DNA of 38,585 nt, taken from the NCBI RefSeq assembly GCF_023715205.1, contig NZ_JAMBNR010000025.1, forward strand, positions 1-38,585, read 5' to 3'. The position numbers and the translations under genes were made by a program. Numbering within the stretch: the first letter of the stretch is position 1; each line of letters begins with the position of its first letter. The notes under the pieces are model-generated. The model was given only the letters and a program-made list of their open reading frames with translations, did no database searches and had not been told where the DNA came from. This document shows, piece by piece, positions 20,180 through 28,744 of the stretch. This DNA comes from Mesobacillus maritimus (lineage in GTDB: Bacteria > Bacillota > Bacilli > Bacillales > Cytobacillaceae).

Positions 20180-21138
20180 TGGATACAGTAATTATTGATG
20201 GATTATCATTTGCTCTCCCTCTGTTTATTATCGCAATAGGGGGAATATATAGTGAAAAAAGCGGGATTACCAATCTAGCACTTGAAGGCTTTCAAGGATT
20301 TGGGGCATTCATCGGTGCGCTGTCAGCTGTGTTAATCGCAAATGTTTCTGGCACAGAAATTCAGAATCTATTTTATGTGGCATTACTATTTTCAATGCTA
20401 GGCGGAATGGTTTTTTCCATTATTCATGCTGTGCTAAGTATTAAGTTTAAGGCAGACCAAGTAATCAGTGGCGTCGTCATTAACATCTTGGCTTTAGCCC
20501 TAACCACGTTTTTAACAGCACAAATAAATGCATTCGTATTTGGAACGGCTTCGGATAAGTTTCAACTGGGTGTATCGGACCGTTTTACGATTGAAGGATT
20601 AGCGAACATACCAGTGATTGGAGCGGTCTTTACGAATGTATATCCGTTCGAAGTGATTATCATCGTGATTGCCTTTTTTGCTTGGTATCTTTTATACAAA
20701 ACAAAATTTGGGATGCGCTTAAGAGCGAGCGGGGAAAACCCTCATTCCGTTGATGCAGCCGGTGTTAATGTTTCAAAAATTAGGTTTTCTGCGGTTCTAA
20801 TTTCGGGCCTATTAGCCGGTCTTGGTGGCATGTGTTTTGCCTATTCGATTTCAGCTAATTTTTCTTCAAATATTTATATGGGATATGGCTTCCTAGCCAT
20901 TGCGGCATTAATATTTGGGAATTGGAGGATTCTCCCAACTTTAGCCGCTTGTCTTTTATTTGGTTTTGCAAAATCTGGGGGGGCGTTTATTGCTCAGTCA
21001 ATGGCATTACCAAGTAGTTTCACTGATTTATTCATGATTTTACCGTATGTATTAACGTTATTATTATTAATCTTTTTCTCTAAATCAAATCGCGCTCCGA
21101 GAGCATTAGGGGAGATATATGACAAAGGAAAGCGGTAG
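20179..21138 (+). CDS. nupQ: Nucleoside ABC importer permease 2
   Basis: A 319-aa permease of the same superfamily (YufQ-like), pairing with NupP. It has about 8 helices, the SGITNLALEG motif near residue 30, and the RASGENPHSVDAAGVNV coupling loop near 177-193. It is the last clear gene of the nup operon. No strong terminator follows; a weak 5-bp hairpin with TTTT lies at about 21413-21430. Confidence 0.9.
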   Translation: MDTVIIDGLSFALPLFIIAIGGIYSEKSGITNLALEGFQGFGAFIGALSAVLIANVSGTEIQNLFYVALLFSMLGGMVFSIIHAVLSIKFKADQVISGVVINILALALTTFLTAQINAFVFGTASDKFQLGVSDRFTIEGLANIPVIGAVFTNVYPFEVIIIVIAFFAWYLLYKTKFGMRLRASGENPHSVDAAGVNVSKIRFSAVLISGLLAGLGGMCFAYSISANFSSNIYMGYGFLAIAALIFGNWRILPTLAACLLFGFAKSGGAFIAQSMALPSSFTDLFMILPYVLTLLLLIFFSKSNRAPRALGEIYDKGKR

Positions 21139-21317
21139 GTTCATTTAACGAGCAGCATGATGTAGAATATGCAATGCTTGTCCTTAAAAAACCAATCATA
21201 TCCTTTGATAAAAAGCAGTTTACAGAGAAGGTCTTTCATCAGTTTACTAAACTGTTGAGAGGCCTTTTCATCCATAATGAGGAGCATACAGTAAATATTT
21301 GTTGGAGTCTCATCTAG
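21123..21317 (+). pseudogene. Possible gene remnant after nupQ
   Basis: An open stretch of 64 codons that overlaps the nupQ end and runs to a TAG at 21315. Its composition is protein-like (charged and hydrophobic residues alternate), but it has no ribosome binding site and its first ATG (21174) would give only 47 aa. I do not recognise the protein. It may be a decayed gene or chance. The rest of 21318-21489 has no gene. Confidence 0.25.
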
Positions 21318-21501
21318 GAAAGAATATGCCTCCCTTTTGGATAACTATTTGATAAAATGTCCGCATAAATATAATGGAGTTCGTAGTCTTGCCTGAACAA
21401 TCAAGTGGAAAAATCCTTTAAGGATCTTTTAGAGGGTTTATCTTTTTGAAAAAGTTTGTTGATTATAACGAGGACTTTTTTAGAAATCGGGAGGGAATAA
21501 A

Positions 21502-22020
21502 ATGAATGATGATTTTATCGTAAGGGCAAAAAAAGGCCGAATGGTCATGCTAGCTGTTTTTAGTCTCCTTTTTGTTGTGGTAGGAATATTCCTTCTATCA
21601 ATCTCGGTTTATGAATCAATGTGGCTTACAGTTGTAGGACTTCTTACAATTGTAGTATTTGGATTTTGTTTTCTATATTATGTAAAGGAACTTATCAACA
21701 GGAAGCCAGCTGTGATTGTCACAAATGAAGGAATTATCGACCGATCTAGTTATATTGGAGCAGACCTCGTCAAATGGGAAGAGATTGATGCAATTGATTT
21801 TTTGAATTTATCAGGCCAGGTGTACCTTGGGATTTTTACAAATGACCCTGAATTGGTCATCAATCGGTCAAGCGGAATGAAGAAATTATTGAACACATTA
21901 AATAAAAAACTTTTGCCATCACAAGTCAACATACCAGTTAAAAATCTAGATTGTTCTGTTGAAGAACTTGTGAATGCCATTGGAGAACGTTGGGAGAAAG
22001 CGACAAAGGAAGAATCCTGA
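21502..22020 (+). CDS. STM3941-family membrane protein
   Basis: A 172-aa protein with two membrane helices (about residues 14-35 and 40-62) forming a hairpin, then a soluble domain with VIVTNEGIIDRSSYIGADLVKWEEI, the pattern of the uncharacterised STM3941 family. That family resembles PH-like membrane proteins. Function unknown. GGGAGGGA precedes the ATG. It stands alone between nupQ and a terminator. Confidence 0.7.
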   Translation: MNDDFIVRAKKGRMVMLAVFSLLFVVVGIFLLSISVYESMWLTVVGLLTIVVFGFCFLYYVKELINRKPAVIVTNEGIIDRSSYIGADLVKWEEIDAIDFLNLSGQVYLGIFTNDPELVINRSSGMKKLLNTLNKKLLPSQVNIPVKNLDCSVEELVNAIGERWEKATKEES

Positions 22021-22135
22021 GTTGTTTGGAACATGCTTGATTCTTTCACTTCTTTAAGCTAAACCTGCCATTCTGTCCTTTTTTCAACAGAAAGAGGCGG
22101 CCGCCATTGAGGTTCATACTACAATAGTATAAGGA

Positions 22136-22187
22136 ATTAAAAGAGGTTTCTATTAAGTTAACCAAACTTTTTAGAAGCCTCTTTTTA
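22136..22187 (+). terminator. Terminator after the STM3941-family gene
   Basis: A long stem starting AAGAGG (22141-22146) with CCTCTT (22178-22183 region), interrupted by one internal mismatch patch, with AAGTT/AACTT inside, followed by a T-run. Confidence 0.75.
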
Positions 22188-22247
22188 TTTCTGTTTATAT
22201 TATATTTTTAGATAAAACCATGCCATTAAATTAAAATATTTAACAAT

Positions 22248-22269
22248 AACGATGGGCATGCCCTTCGTT
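22248..22269. promoter_or_regulatory. Palindrome upstream of eutH
   Basis: A 22-bp dyad: arms AACGA and TCGTT, one symmetric mismatch, and a self-complementary centre GGGCATGCCC. It lies about 50 nt before eutH. It may be an operator; as RNA it would form a hairpin followed by TTTTCTG, a weak terminator. Confidence 0.5.
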
Positions 22270-22321
22270 TTCTGTTATATCTAATAGAAACAGAGAAATG
22301 GATGTAAAGGAGAATATGAAT

Positions 22322-23419
22322 GTGATCAATGAAGTCATTGTCTATATAATGGTTGTATTTCTATGTATTGGGGCCATTGACAAATGTCTTGGGAATCGAC
22401 TAGGGCTAGGCCAAAAATTCAGTGAAGGTTTTATGGCTATGGGGTCGCTAACACTATCCATGGTGGGAATTGTATCACTGGCTCCTGTGCTAGCTAGTGT
22501 TCTAATTCCAGTTATAACCCCAATCTATCGTTTAATAGGCGCAGACCCATCGTCATTTGCAAATATGCTATTGGCACTGGACATGGGTGGATATGCGCTT
22601 GCGAAAGAAATGGCAGCAACACCTGAAGCGGAACTATTTTCGTGGGTGTTTCTCGGTACAATGATGGGGCCTACGATTGTGTTTACAATCCCGATTGCCT
22701 TAGGAATGATTGACAAAGAGGACCACCTTTATTTTGCAAAAGGGATTTTGTTGGGAATTATTACGATCCCCATAGGATGTCTAGTAGGTGGTTTAGTTGC
22801 CAATCTAAGTTTGCAAGTCATCATTCCCAATCTTATTCCTACAACCTTTTTTTCCATAATGGTAGCAATAGGACTTTGGAAAATACCAGAAAAGATGATA
22901 ACGGCGTTTCAGATTTTTGGAAGAATCATAGAAATCGTCGCTATTTTAGGGTTAACTGCCATCTCAGTGGAAACATTAACAGGTTTTGTGGTCATCCCCA
23001 ACATGACCCCAATAACAGAGGGGATCCAAATTGTTGGGATGATTGCAATTATGTTAGCAGGAGCCTTTCCAATGGTGGCTTTCATTACTAAGTTGTTTAA
23101 AAAACATTTGGGGAAATTAGGGAATGTTCTTGGAATAAATGAGGTTGCCAGTGCCGGTCTGATTGCTTCCCTTGCCCATAACATTCCCATGCTTGCTATG
23201 TTAGAGAATATGGACGCAAGAGGAAAAGTCATCAATGTCGCATTTGCGGTAAGTGGTGCATTTGTATTAGGAGGTCATTTAGGCTTTGTGGCGGGTGTAA
23301 ATAGAGAAATGGTTTTTGCTATGATCGTTGGTAAACTTGTAGGAGGTTTAACGGCCATTCTTCTTGCTAGTTTGGTTGTTCCCAAAACGAATAACATGAT
23401 TGAAAATCATGATTATTAG
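22322..23419 (+). CDS. eutH: Ethanolamine permease EutH
   Basis: A multi-pass membrane protein (about 365 aa, ten or more helices) of the EutH family, which imports ethanolamine at low concentration or low pH. Diagnostic segments are EGFMAMGSL, ALDMGGYALAKE, MMGPTIVF and ARGKVINVAFAVS. Three in-frame starts exist: ATG 22298, ATG 22316 and GTG 22322. AAAGGAG (22306-22312) is 9 nt before the GTG and only 3 nt before the ATG at 22316, and the E. coli protein begins near there, so I favour GTG. No other eut gene is nearby. Confidence 0.88.
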   Translation: MINEVIVYIMVVFLCIGAIDKCLGNRLGLGQKFSEGFMAMGSLTLSMVGIVSLAPVLASVLIPVITPIYRLIGADPSSFANMLLALDMGGYALAKEMAATPEAELFSWVFLGTMMGPTIVFTIPIALGMIDKEDHLYFAKGILLGIITIPIGCLVGGLVANLSLQVIIPNLIPTTFFSIMVAIGLWKIPEKMITAFQIFGRIIEIVAILGLTAISVETLTGFVVIPNMTPITEGIQIVGMIAIMLAGAFPMVAFITKLFKKHLGKLGNVLGINEVASAGLIASLAHNIPMLAMLENMDARGKVINVAFAVSGAFVLGGHLGFVAGVNREMVFAMIVGKLVGGLTAILLASLVVPKTNNMIENHDY

Positions 23420-23516
23420 TTTCTCTAAATAATTGAGTGGCCTGTTTTCATAACATTGAATATCATTCTGAGAAGGTCTTTATCAACTTTTTAAGCAGAT
23501 TATGGGTTTAAAAAAA

Positions 23517-23556
23517 AACAAAACCACTTTCTATAAAAATAGAAAGTGGTTTTGTT
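23517..23556. terminator. Bidirectional terminator, eutH / MFS gene
   Basis: A 16- to 17-bp perfect stem (about 23518-23533 with 23540-23556) preceded by an A-run and rich in T on the far side, placed between converging genes. Confidence 0.92.
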
Positions 23557-23611
23557 ATGCGTTCCAGACAACAGGTGATTCAATAAAGGTGAACATTCCT
23601 CGATATAAGAC

Positions 23612-24976
23612 TTATATGCTCTCCGTGTTTGTCTTTGGGTAACTCGTATAAGTTTTGTGCCTTTTTTCAAAACTTCCGTATTTCTCTTGTACGAACATTA
23701 GGGACAATCCTCCAATAATACTCGGAATCGCGAATGCCATGAACGTATGTTTCGGAGCTAGATTAGCTGCCAGCAAGAGACCAATGATGAGAGGAGCGGA
23801 AATAGCCCCAATCCGTCCAATTCCAACTGTGATACTTAGCCCAGTTGTTCGTATTTCTTGTGGGTAAAACTCTGAAATATAAGGGTTTACTAGATTTTGT
23901 GTACCACCTGTGCAGGCGCCGCCAATGGCGATTAATACATACAACAAAACTAAATTGGATGTTAAGCTTAAAGAGACAAAGCAAACCGCTCCGATTAAAA
24001 ACATAAGCAATAACACGTTCCGGTGCCCTAGTCGATCGACCAAATAGCCTCCTATTAAAGAACCTCCAATTTGGCCGACTGCTAATACAAGACTGAAGGA
24101 TAAGCTAGAAGTGATACCAAATCCCGATTCTTGCATGATTTTTGGCAGCCAAGTATTTAGTCCGTAAATCATCAGCAAACAACTGAAGACGGTCATCCAA
24201 AATGCTAATGTACTGACAGCACGATTGTCTAAAAAGAGCTTTTTGGCAGGAAATCCTTTCGCACGTTCCTTCACGCTCTTATACTCAAAATCATCTGTTG
24301 CTTGATACTGTCCCTTGGGATCGATTCTATTTAAAACCTTTGCGATTTGATCTCCTTGGTTACGAACAATATAAAAAGATAAAGATTCAGGAAAATACTT
24401 AAGGAAAAACGGTAGAGTAAATAGCGGGATAATTCCTAGCCAATATAAAAATCTCCATCCCAAAGTTTCCATTAAGTACATGCCCGTAAGCGAAGCTAGT
24501 ATTGCACCAATCGAGTAACCGCAATACATAGTGGCAACAATCAGTGCTCTATTCTTTTTCGGTGAGTATTCTGTCATGTGTGCAATAACGGCGGGCATTA
24601 ATCCACCCATTCCAAGAGCCGCAATGAACCTCATAATTGTAAAGAGGAGTGGGTTCGGCGCCAAACCAGCCAAAAGTGAGAATACACTAAATAAAAGCAT
24701 GCAAATCGCAATCATTTTTTTTCGTCCGATGAGATCGGAAAGGGAACCAAGCAAAAAGGAGCCGATCATCATGCCAATGAGGGTATAACTACCAATCGCT
24801 CCTGCCTCAACAACGGTTAACCCGAAATCATCGATCATTAATGGCAATCCGATTCCATACATGGCAATATCAAAACCATCAAAAGCTATGGCATAAAAAC
24901 ACCAAAGAAAAACGAGTAAATGAAATTTATTGAATTTGCTCTCTGCAATTACCTGTGAAGCCTGAACAATACGCAT
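23612..24976 (-). CDS. MFS transporter, aromatic acid:H+ symporter (AAHS) type
   Basis: A 454-aa major facilitator with 12 predicted helices. The AAHS hallmark DGFDIAMYG lies in helix 1 (residues about 33-41), and the loop 2-3 motif GSLSDLIGRKK follows. Relatives (PcaK, BenK) import aromatic acids, but some members of this branch move other carboxylates, so the substrate is open. GGAGG lies 5 nt before the ATG. It follows the methyltransferase gene by only 40 nt on the same strand and is likely cotranscribed with it. Confidence 0.82.
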   Translation of the reverse strand: MRIVQASQVIAESKFNKFHLLVFLWCFYAIAFDGFDIAMYGIGLPLMIDDFGLTVVEAGAIGSYTLIGMMIGSFLLGSLSDLIGRKKMIAICMLLFSVFSLLAGLAPNPLLFTIMRFIAALGMGGLMPAVIAHMTEYSPKKNRALIVATMYCGYSIGAILASLTGMYLMETLGWRFLYWLGIIPLFTLPFFLKYFPESLSFYIVRNQGDQIAKVLNRIDPKGQYQATDDFEYKSVKERAKGFPAKKLFLDNRAVSTLAFWMTVFSCLLMIYGLNTWLPKIMQESGFGITSSLSFSLVLAVGQIGGSLIGGYLVDRLGHRNVLLLMFLIGAVCFVSLSLTSNLVLLYVLIAIGGACTGGTQNLVNPYISEFYPQEIRTTGLSITVGIGRIGAISAPLIIGLLLAANLAPKHTFMAFAIPSIIGGLSLMFVQEKYGSFEKRHKTYTSYPKTNTESI

Positions 24977-25016
24977 AGATACCTCCAGTTCTTACTCTTT
25001 TAAACTAGGAAATTGT

Positions 25017-26132
25017 TTATTTCCAAACTTCCCCGGCAATCTCTACGACATGGCGTAGTTTTGCCCATTGTTGTTCTTCTGTCAGTAAATTGCCTTCTTC
25101 AGTAGAAGCAAACCCACATTGTGGACTCAAGCATAACTGATTTAAATCAACATACTGAGATGCTTCTTCAATGCGCTTTTTAATGACATCTTTATTTTCT
25201 AATTCACCATGTTTTGAAGTGACAAGGCCTAATACGATGTTTAAATCAGGACGATTTACAAACCGAAGTGGATCAAATCCACCAGAACGGTCATTATCAT
25301 ATTCTAGGAAGAACCCATCGATATTCAAATGGCCGAATAATTGTTCCGCAACCGGTTCGTATCCCCCTGAAGAAATCCATGTTGAGCGGAAGTTTCCACG
25401 GCAAATATGCATGGTAATCGCTAAATCATCTGGTCGATCTGCGACTGCTTTGTTTAATGTTTGGAGATACATTTTAACTAAATAATCAGGATCAAGTCCT
25501 TTTGCACGAAGCTGTTCTTTTTGCTCTGCTGAGCATAAGTAAGCCCAAGCTGTATCATCCAGTTGTAGGTAACGGCAACCAGCATCGTAGAATGCTTGTA
25601 TCCCTTTTTTATATGCCTTTGCTAAATCATCAAAGAATTCTTCTTCGTCCTGATAGATGGAAGAATCAACTTCACCGCGGAAATGTAGCATGCTTGGACT
25701 TGGAATCGTGAATTTAGCTACATGATCTCCGGCCGCTTGATGAAGATATTTGAAATCTTCTAGCATTGGATGATTTCCGAAGTCTAATTTGCCTGTTACT
25801 TTAATTCCGCGAGATTTTGTTTGTTTTTGCTGGAATTGAATGCCGTTTCCTGCCCAATAGCCATCAACCCCAACTAAGTTTTCTAGAAAATCAAAATGCC
25901 ACCAGGCTCTGCGAAATTCTCCATCTGTAACAGCTTCTAGGCCGACTTCTTTTTGTTTCAGCACGATTCTAGCAATTTCCTCGTCTTCTACCTTCCGAAG
26001 TTGCTCGAATGTAATCTGTCCTTCTGCTTTTTGTAAACGTGCCTTTTTAATGGCATCTGACCGAAGTAAACTTCCAACTTGGTCTGCTCTGAAAATTTTT
26101 GAAACCTTTTTGTCTGTATCAAGTGTCGTCAT
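25017..26132 (-). CDS. MetE-like (B12-independent) methionine synthase domain protein, YxjG/YxjH type
   Basis: A 371-aa protein matching the C-terminal catalytic barrel of cobalamin-independent methionine synthase, without the N-terminal half of MetE. The zinc site is visible: His and Cys in MHICRGN (about residue 241), a Glu in FFLEYD, and the last Cys in LSPQCGFAS near 334. B. subtilis YxjG/YxjH are of this kind and are linked to methionine supply; the methyl donor of short MetE proteins is not settled from sequence. I saw no SAM riboswitch upstream. Instead there is a dyad resembling a MET box. It is the first gene of a two-gene unit with the AAHS-type transporter. Confidence 0.88.
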   Translation of the reverse strand: MTTLDTDKKVSKIFRADQVGSLLRSDAIKKARLQKAEGQITFEQLRKVEDEEIARIVLKQKEVGLEAVTDGEFRRAWWHFDFLENLVGVDGYWAGNGIQFQQKQTKSRGIKVTGKLDFGNHPMLEDFKYLHQAAGDHVAKFTIPSPSMLHFRGEVDSSIYQDEEEFFDDLAKAYKKGIQAFYDAGCRYLQLDDTAWAYLCSAEQKEQLRAKGLDPDYLVKMYLQTLNKAVADRPDDLAITMHICRGNFRSTWISSGGYEPVAEQLFGHLNIDGFFLEYDNDRSGGFDPLRFVNRPDLNIVLGLVTSKHGELENKDVIKKRIEEASQYVDLNQLCLSPQCGFASTEEGNLLTEEQQWAKLRHVVEIAGEVWK

Positions 26133-26182
26133 AAATAATCCCTCTTTTCAATTCGATGTTTGTATCCTATCATGATTAACGA

Positions 26183-26234
26183 GTTATAGTGTAACTGATA
26201 AAAGTAATGGCCTGTTATAGTCAAAAACTATAAC
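26183..26234. promoter_or_regulatory. MET-box-like dyad and repeats upstream of the methyltransferase gene
   Basis: GTTATAGT (26214-26221) and ACTATAAC (26227-26234) form a perfect dyad with a 5-nt centre; a further GTTATAGT lies at 26183-26190. The core TATAGT-N5-ACTATA has the form of the streptococcal MET box of the LysR-type regulator MtaR/MetR, as I remember it. The dyad centre overlaps a possible minus-strand -35 TTGACT. The rest of 26235-26560 has no gene, only AT-rich DNA. Confidence 0.5.
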
Positions 26235-26576
26235 CGCTACAATGCCACTCCCGCGGGCAATTTCTTGCAATACTACAAGTAAGGAACTGGTTGATTGATA
26301 ATTTTTCAGAAAACATTGAAGATATTGTATAATAAAAAGGAACTAGTTTAAGGAATTAATTGTCATCTAAGTTAGGTTGATTTCGTTAAGAGTGATGTTA
26401 AAAGCTTAAAGAAGATTTTAAAGTAGTAGTCATTTTGAGTATTTAATTTAGTTTGCAAGCTTTTTTCTCATTAATGAAACCTTTTGGTATAAAAACTAGC
26501 TCACTCAGCTGTTTTTTTGTTCAAAAGTAACAGAATTTGAGAAAAGAGCGGCCATGATAAAAGGGGGAAGAAGCAG

Positions 26577-27533
26577 ATGTATGCTCAAATGAGCCCTGTA
26601 ATAGAAAGAATACTAGATAATATTGATAAGGTAATGACAGGGAAACGGGATATTGCAGAGTTAAGTCTGGTGTCGCTTCTTTCTGGTGGTCATGTGCTGC
26701 TGGAGGATGTACCGGGTGTTGGCAAAACAATGATGGTACGGGCTTTGGCTAAGTCTGTAAGTGCACAGTTTAAGCGAATCCAGTTTACACCTGACTTGCT
26801 TCCTTCAGATGTCACAGGTGTTTCCATTTTTAACCCGAAATCGAATGAGTTTGAGTTCCGCCCTGGTCCTATCATGGGGAATATCATTCTAGCGGATGAA
26901 ATTAACCGAACTTCACCAAAAACACAGTCAGCATTACTAGAGGGGATGGAAGAGAGCTCCGTAACAGTTGATGGAGTGACCTATCACTTAGAAAGACCTT
27001 TCTTTGTAATGGCTACTCAGAATCCAATCGAATATGAGGGCACCTATGCGCTTCCGGAAGCGCAGCTTGACCGCTTTTTACTAAAAATGAAAATGGGATA
27101 CCCGAAATTACAAGAAGAAATTGAAGTGCTTACACGGGCCCAGAAAGCCCCTCCAATTGATAAATTAGAGCCAGTTGTCGATCTCGAAGACCTACGTAAA
27201 CTTCAAGATGATGTTAAAGAGGTTCATATTGATTACTCCATCAGAAGATATATTGTTGAACTTGCCAATGAAACACGAACTCATCATCATGTATACCTTG
27301 GGGTTAGTCCTCGTGGATCCATTGCGTTAATGAGAGCCTCCCAAGCGCTAGCCTATATCCGTGGCCGCGATTACGTCCTTCCAGATGATGTTCAATATTT
27401 AGTTCAGTTCGTTTTTTCTCACCGAATGATTTTAAAATCAGAGGCTCGTTTTGAAGGAGTCACGAGCGAAGGAATTGTAGAACAAGTGTTAGCGAAGGTT
27501 CCGGTACCTGTACAAAGGTTTGTAGAGAAATGA
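26577..27533 (+). CDS. yeaC: MoxR-family AAA+ ATPase (YeaC-like)
   Basis: A 318-aa MoxR-type AAA+ ATPase, thought to act as a chaperone for the maturation of partner complexes. The Walker A DVPGVGKT is at residues 44-51, Walker B ILADEINRT near 103-111, sensor ATQNPIEYEG near 140, and a C-terminal helical lid. AAGGGGG precedes the ATG. It overlaps yeaD (ATGA), and the three genes yeaC-yeaD-yebA form the classic MoxR/DUF58/transglutaminase cluster, in B. subtilis also just before guaA. Confidence 0.92.
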   Translation: MYAQMSPVIERILDNIDKVMTGKRDIAELSLVSLLSGGHVLLEDVPGVGKTMMVRALAKSVSAQFKRIQFTPDLLPSDVTGVSIFNPKSNEFEFRPGPIMGNIILADEINRTSPKTQSALLEGMEESSVTVDGVTYHLERPFFVMATQNPIEYEGTYALPEAQLDRFLLKMKMGYPKLQEEIEVLTRAQKAPPIDKLEPVVDLEDLRKLQDDVKEVHIDYSIRRYIVELANETRTHHHVYLGVSPRGSIALMRASQALAYIRGRDYVLPDDVQYLVQFVFSHRMILKSEARFEGVTSEGIVEQVLAKVPVPVQRFVEK

Positions 27534-28744
27534 AGCAGTATATCCAGACAACAAAGCAGTTTTGGAAACTGCTGCTTTTGTTTCTTTTACTAGCCATCAC
27601 GTTTTCTTATGCAATGTTTCAAGGTGGATTTGTTAGTTGGTATTTATTTTATAGTTTTCTTCCTTTTGCTGTGTACGCCCTAGCGATAGCAATTTATCCA
27701 CTAAGAGAATTTAAGGCTGAAAGAATAATAAGTCAGTTGGAACTGAACGCCGGTGAGAAAGTGAATATTACACTTTCTTTCAAACGTACGCGACGGTTCC
27801 CGCTCTTGTACTTAATTGTTGAAGAACAATTTGCGGATTCGCAGTTGCTGACAGATAAATCAAAGGCAAAGAAAATGGTTTTTCCTGGGGTGAACCGAAA
27901 GTTTACTATACAATATTCGATTGACCAGCTTCCAAGAGGAGAACATTCTTTCATAGGAATTCGAGTGAAAACAGGAGATTTATTTGGGTTGTTTGAGAAA
28001 GAAGTCAGTCTACCACTAGAAGGTAAAATTCTTGTGTATCCTGCATATAAAGAGATAGCTTATCATCCACAAGAAAGTCGGTTTGATCAAGGGAGCGCAG
28101 TGGCAAATGAACGCATTCAAAAAGATACATCGATGTCAGTTGGGGTACGAGAGTATCAACCAGGAGATCGCTTTTCTTGGATCAACTGGAAGGCTACAGC
28201 CAAGCGCAATGAGTTTATGACCAAGGAGTTTGAACAGCGGAGGTCGCATGATATTTTAATCATTATGGACTGTGTGCCAACGGCTTCTTTTGAGACAGTT
28301 GTGATGTATACGGCTTCAATGATTCGGTCCATTATCCAGAAAGGTGCACAGGTTGGTCTGCTTACATATAGTGGAGAACGGACTTTAATCCCTGTTCATG
28401 GGGGACATAATCACCAACAACTATTGTTTGCTCATTTGGCGAAAATTAAATCGCAAAGCACGATTCCATTCTCCCAGATGCTTGAGCAAGAAAATTTTCA
28501 AGGGCGTCAATATAATGATTTCATGTTGGTTACGGCGGAGTTAACAGAAAATCTCGTGAAAAAAGCTGCCTTTTATGCGAATCGAAATGGGCAGGTGACA
28601 CTATTTTTTATAAAAAAGGAGAAAGCGAGTCTATCAGAACTGGAGCGGAATTTAATCGCATCTGCACGATCAAGACGAGTAATAGTCACAATCGTTCATG
28701 AGAAGCAATTCGCGAAGACGTTTGTGGAGGGGAATAAAGGATGA
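27530..28744 (+). CDS. yeaD: DUF58 protein (YeaD-like)
   Basis: A 404-aa protein with two N-terminal membrane helices (about residues 12-35 and 38-57), a beta-rich middle, and the DUF58 core with the motif VREYQPGDRFSWINWKATAK (about residues 204-223). The C-terminal half is a von Willebrand A-like fold (ILIIMD strand). DUF58 proteins pair with MoxR ATPases, but their exact role is unknown. It overlaps its neighbours at both ends (ATGA at 27530 and at 28741). Confidence 0.9.
   Translation: MKQYIQTTKQFWKLLLLFLLLAITFSYAMFQGGFVSWYLFYSFLPFAVYALAIAIYPLREFKAERIISQLELNAGEKVNITLSFKRTRRFPLLYLIVEEQFADSQLLTDKSKAKKMVFPGVNRKFTIQYSIDQLPRGEHSFIGIRVKTGDLFGLFEKEVSLPLEGKILVYPAYKEIAYHPQESRFDQGSAVANERIQKDTSMSVGVREYQPGDRFSWINWKATAKRNEFMTKEFEQRRSHDILIIMDCVPTASFETVVMYTASMIRSIIQKGAQVGLLTYSGERTLIPVHGGHNHQQLLFAHLAKIKSQSTIPFSQMLEQENFQGRQYNDFMLVTAELTENLVKKAAFYANRNGQVTLFFIKKEKASLSELERNLIASARSRRVIVTIVHEKQFAKTFVEGNKG

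Noticed and set aside
26133-26576. SAM (S-box) riboswitch for the MetE-like gene
   Set aside because: None of the conserved S-box segments is present on the minus strand.
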